From Sipunculus nudus (taxonomy: Eukaryota; Annelida; Sipuncula; Golfingiida; Sipunculidae), in assembly GCA_026874595.1 (NCBI GenBank), contig CM049322.1, positions 47,029,840 through 47,093,839 of the forward strand: DNA of 64,000 nt, written 5' to 3'. The translations under genes and the position numbers were made by a program. This document shows, piece after piece, positions 60,343-64,000 of the stretch. Every line of letters begins with the position of its first letter. Positions within the stretch are counted from its first letter, which is position 1. The notes below the pieces were generated by a model that did no database searches, was not told where the DNA came from, and was given only the letters and a program-made list of their open reading frames with translations.

Positions 60343-62198
60343 CCATTGGATTATTACTATTGTGGTTAATCGTGGAGATTTTCTAGAAAACTAGAAAAAA
60401 AATTCATAGATATAAAGACATGAAAAATGTAAAATGTTATCATTTTATCCGCTTTGATATGCATTTGCATATTCTTGTTCAGTTTAGTGCGTGATTTTAA
60501 GTCGATTTATATTACTGGAGACAGGCATTGAAAATTATTATTCAATAAAAAAAAATGTTTCCCATGGGGATAACAATTTGTAGAAATCAAGTGAAAATGG
60601 AAAGCAGGCAAAAGAAAAAAACAGAGATCTTAGAGTCGGCGTTAGAGGAGGAAAAAGAAACTAGAGATATGCATTCTACGGAGTGCAAGCCTCCGCCATA
60701 TATGATACTTAATGCGGGCTGCTCCAAAAACTGTGTTTGCATTCAATCATTCGGGCCATATTCCCAAGTTAATTCGTGTATAACTGACTGTCCATTTGTA
60801 TATACGCAATGATGACGTTCCCATATCGGGATCATTTGCCGGATCCACAGTAAAATCTCATTGATTCTTCATTTGCTCTTTCCAGGAATGCCCTGAAAAT
60901 TTCATAAGATCAAGTTTATGATTACGTGGGGTATATTTTGAAGAAACCAACAAATACTTATACTCAAACTCGCGAACGTGGGTGAACTGCCACCCCCATT
61001 TCAACAATAGAACATCAGTAATTCCCTGATATTCTGGCACAAATAAAACTGAAAACGTGATGTCCATATTATGTGTGTATTATGTAACGGTGGTGTTTCT
61101 GAGCTACATATACACACTGGTACATCGATAGCTCATGACAACCTTATGCTGTAAATAATGATAAAACCTGATAAGGACCGACTTAACTGACACGGTCAGA
61201 TAATAGTAGCGCCAGATCAGCCCTATGACATTATGGCAAGATCACTGGCCTGAGTCATGTTTGTCGCAGCAACCACGCTGTATATATAAATAGCCTTAAA
61301 CACCATGACTAAGCGACTTTCGTTCCGTTCAAGACAGTACGGCACGCTTGTGTGTGTCCATGCGGCCCCTCCACCTATCAGTGTTTATGTAGGGAGATTA
61401 TCTGAGCATATATACAGATATGTGTTTGGTTTGGGAGGGCGTGTGTGTCGACGATGTTGCGGACTCTTACTTGTGATCCATATGTCTATTTTCATACTAT
61501 GGCCGTGATTGGCTACATATTCGCTCGGTTAAATTTCCGCGATATTCCGTTTTAAGTGTTTCTAGAGAGTACATAGTCCCAATCATACAGAATACAATGT
61601 ATACAATTTATACAAGGGACTTTTCCTGGATATTATTTCAATAGATAAAATTTGCACCTGCAGTCTATACATATACTCTATATTCCAATGCTTAAACTAC
61701 AAAAGCTACTGCATGTTATAACATGCAGCATTATGATGTATGTTTAATTATTTTTTTCTTTGTAACTAGAAGTCTGCATTCCATGAAATACAGGCCTCCG
61801 CCATGTGGGCATTCACTTATTCGACCCGTATTACCTGGTCCATTTGTGCATACGTGACTTTACATTTGTGAATATTAACTGATGGTCCTCCCCTAAATCA
61901 CATAAATTTCTCCATTAATCCACTCCTGAAATGCCCTGACATTGTTGCTAATATTAAGTTCATGATCGTGTATGATATGTTGTTAACAAACACAACACAC
62001 ACAAACACACAAACGTGAATGAACGCATACCCTACTGGCGGAGGCAACAAGCGTTTACAACCACACGAACTGGAAAGAACGCATATGTCCCTGGCGGAGG
62101 GAATGAAAACTAGAACTTCATAACTATCACAGAATTGATTCCATGATAAGTTTCATGATTTTTGTTTTTTTTCTTTCCTTATCAGTGACGACTTCAAG

Positions 62199-64000
62199 AT
62201 GCCATCCTACAAGCTAATTTACTTCGATTTAAAAGGTCGGGGGGAAACTGCCCGGATGCTGTTTGCGCTTGCTGGTCAGCCTTACGACGATGTCCGCCTG
62301 GACTATGAAGCTAATGAATGGAAAGAATATAAACCAAGTGAGTGAATGTCCGCATGTCCAAGCATCGAACACTGTACTGAAAGTAAACCAGTGTCAGGTC
62401 ATATCAGATATCTTCTTTATTTTATTACTAAATGTTTGGTTCGAAAGTAGTAAAATTGGAACATGACCAATAATACCTGAAGGGGTTTAACCTTGCCTGT
62501 GCCAGCCTGGGTGGCTACAAATAAGAACACCTCCCCCCCCCCCCCCGGATGTAATATCTCTCATTGTATCTATTTATTTTCCCAGCTTTTTATTATTCGT
62601 ATCTTTTTCATATATCTTTTTTATTCCCTTTCATTAAAGTTATCCACGGTTCATTATGAGCAGCCGTGGGATATGTTTCATTAATCATGAAAGCATTCAA
62701 ATTTACTTTACTGAGAGAGGCTTCTCGTCATTACAGCAACCTTTTTCATATAGTATATTACGTAATAATAATAACAGGACATGCACATCCCCGTATAAAA
62801 TACATGCACAATTCATGAAATATATTTTTTTTCTTAAAACCCATTAACCGCTTACCCCGAATTACCGCCCTCTTGTTCACGAATTTATGGATTCGCCATT
62901 GTGCTACCAGATATAAACAGTATTGAAACATTCACCCAAACTGGTTTGATCAGAAGCAACGCAGGGAAAAAGAAAGATGTCGGAGACATAAAACCCCTGA
63001 TGATCTTCAATCTGACCGTTCCATGGTAATACAGATCTAGGGTAGGATGTAACATAATTTATCTGGCTTTGCACATTGAGCCACAGGTTCCCTCTTAAGT
63101 ACCAGTCTGAAACACCATTTTAAACATAACTTCATAAATTCAGTTTCATATCAGATGACACACTCCTAACGCAGTGGTTTACCCTGCATTCGTTCAAGAT
63201 CTCCTTCGTTTTAACCGCTGCTTAATTTGCAATTATTTCGGGGTCTCGACACCAGGGATGCATTGCACATGCGCAATAATCAGATAAACGAGAACAGGGT
63301 CTCGCGGATTTAAAAGTTGGAATTAGATGCAAAATGCGATACCACGCTTTCACTTGTCTGATTATAATTGCTTGTCCTGTGCGAGCCCTGGTGGTGAGTT
63401 CCGAAGAATCTTGCTGTACAAAGCAGCGGTTACAAAAAAGGAGATAAAGAACGACTGTTGTGTATAACCGCTGCGCAAGGAGTAAAGTCTCATTTTGTTT
63501 ATTTTCATTATTTCTGACACAAGACATAGAAAACCAGAATTCTAGGGTACATTCTTATTTGATACATGTAACACTAGTTTATTCCTAATAAGAGGGACAG
63601 TACACCAACAGATCATGGACTTAATACTGTATACTGTAGGGAGCTTTTTTCGTAAAATGACAAGTAAATTCGATCACCAAATACTGTTCATATTAGAAAA
63701 AAATACAAGGAACTGGGCTCTCTTTAATAAGCTTACAAATAATTTAGTTTAAACATATTTATTTTAGTTGGATTATACAAATAGCACAAAGTGCTTATGA
63801 ACGTACTCTCCAATGCCCTTCGTTTAAAGGTTATATAGGTTTACTTATTTTTTTTTTTTAAATTTACGGATATGGGAAAACTAGCAACAATGTCAATGTT
63901 TTTTATAGTTACTTCGTACATTGTACCTTTATTTCAGAAACTCCGTTCGGGCAGTTGCCCTTGCTGGAGGTAGATGGCGTTGTCATCGCTCAAAGCCATG
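62199..64000 (+). CDS. glutathione S-transferase, sigma-like, copy C (cut by window end)
   Basis: Coding exon 1 is 62199-62337 and exon 2 starts at 63938 and is open to the window end. Lengths, phases and the 13-base leader from the acceptor at 62185 match copies A and B. Tyr8 is present in KLIYFDLKGR; Ala15 of the GRAETARM stretch is Gly here, and exon 2 has PFGQLPLLEVDG where A and B have PFGYLP. The start of QSHA is the last thing visible. No break is seen, so it may be functional; the C-terminal domain cannot be judged. Confidence 0.88.

Larger units (their letters stand above)
57721..64000 (+). repeat. tandem segmental duplication, unit C (GST copy 3, incomplete)
   Basis: Homologous to units A and B from the GGATCGTACACATTTATT start, with shorter spacing between promoter and coding exon 1 (2.4 kb rather than 3.4-4.5 kb). 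It continues past the window end. Confidence 0.8.

Overview
This is eukaryotic, intron-rich, A+T-rich genomic DNA from an animal, most likely a bivalve mollusc. The evidence is a goose-type (g-type) lysozyme gene with short exons, a tandem cluster of sigma-like glutathione S-transferase (GST) genes starting MPSYKLIYF, a BEL/Pao LTR retrotransposon, tRNA-derived SINEs, TIR elements, and many (TA)n and poly-C/poly-G tracts. The species cannot be named from the sequence.

Layout. 1-11.3 kb is mostly non-coding: simple repeats, two related TIR elements, a pogo/Tigger-like MITE (6808-7087) and a 23-bp minisatellite (about 7.77-8.7 and 9.33-9.9 kb). A weak trail of phase-compatible cysteine-containing exons (1427-5627) may be a small unrecognised gene. 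11.35-24.64 kb is the g-type lysozyme gene: seven coding exons, 272 residues, a signal peptide, an unusual eight-cysteine module and the lysozyme domain. Two of its introns are almost wholly satellite DNA. Intron 5 begins with an array of 29-bp units that starts on the first base of the intron and runs for 5307 bp, exactly 183 x 29. Intron 6 holds about 3.6 kb of an 18-bp repeat.

26.0-64.0 kb is a tandem segmental triplication, units A (about 26.02-37.31 kb), B (37.31-57.72 kb) and C (57.72 kb to the window end). Each unit has a proximal promoter, a non-coding first exon and a GST gene. A and B are intact (208 residues each); C runs off the window. Unit B is longer because of insertions whose empty sites can be read in unit A: a CACTA/EnSpm-like element (37770-39651), a decayed BEL/Pao retrotransposon (49829-56087) and a TRIM-like element (56724-57136).

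The recognisable genes fit innate defence and detoxification: a secreted peptidoglycan-cleaving enzyme beside an expanded family of cytosolic glutathione-conjugating enzymes. The most unusual feature is the lysozyme intron-5 array. Its monomers each begin GT and end AG, so about 180 back-to-back AG|GT junctions follow the real splice donor.
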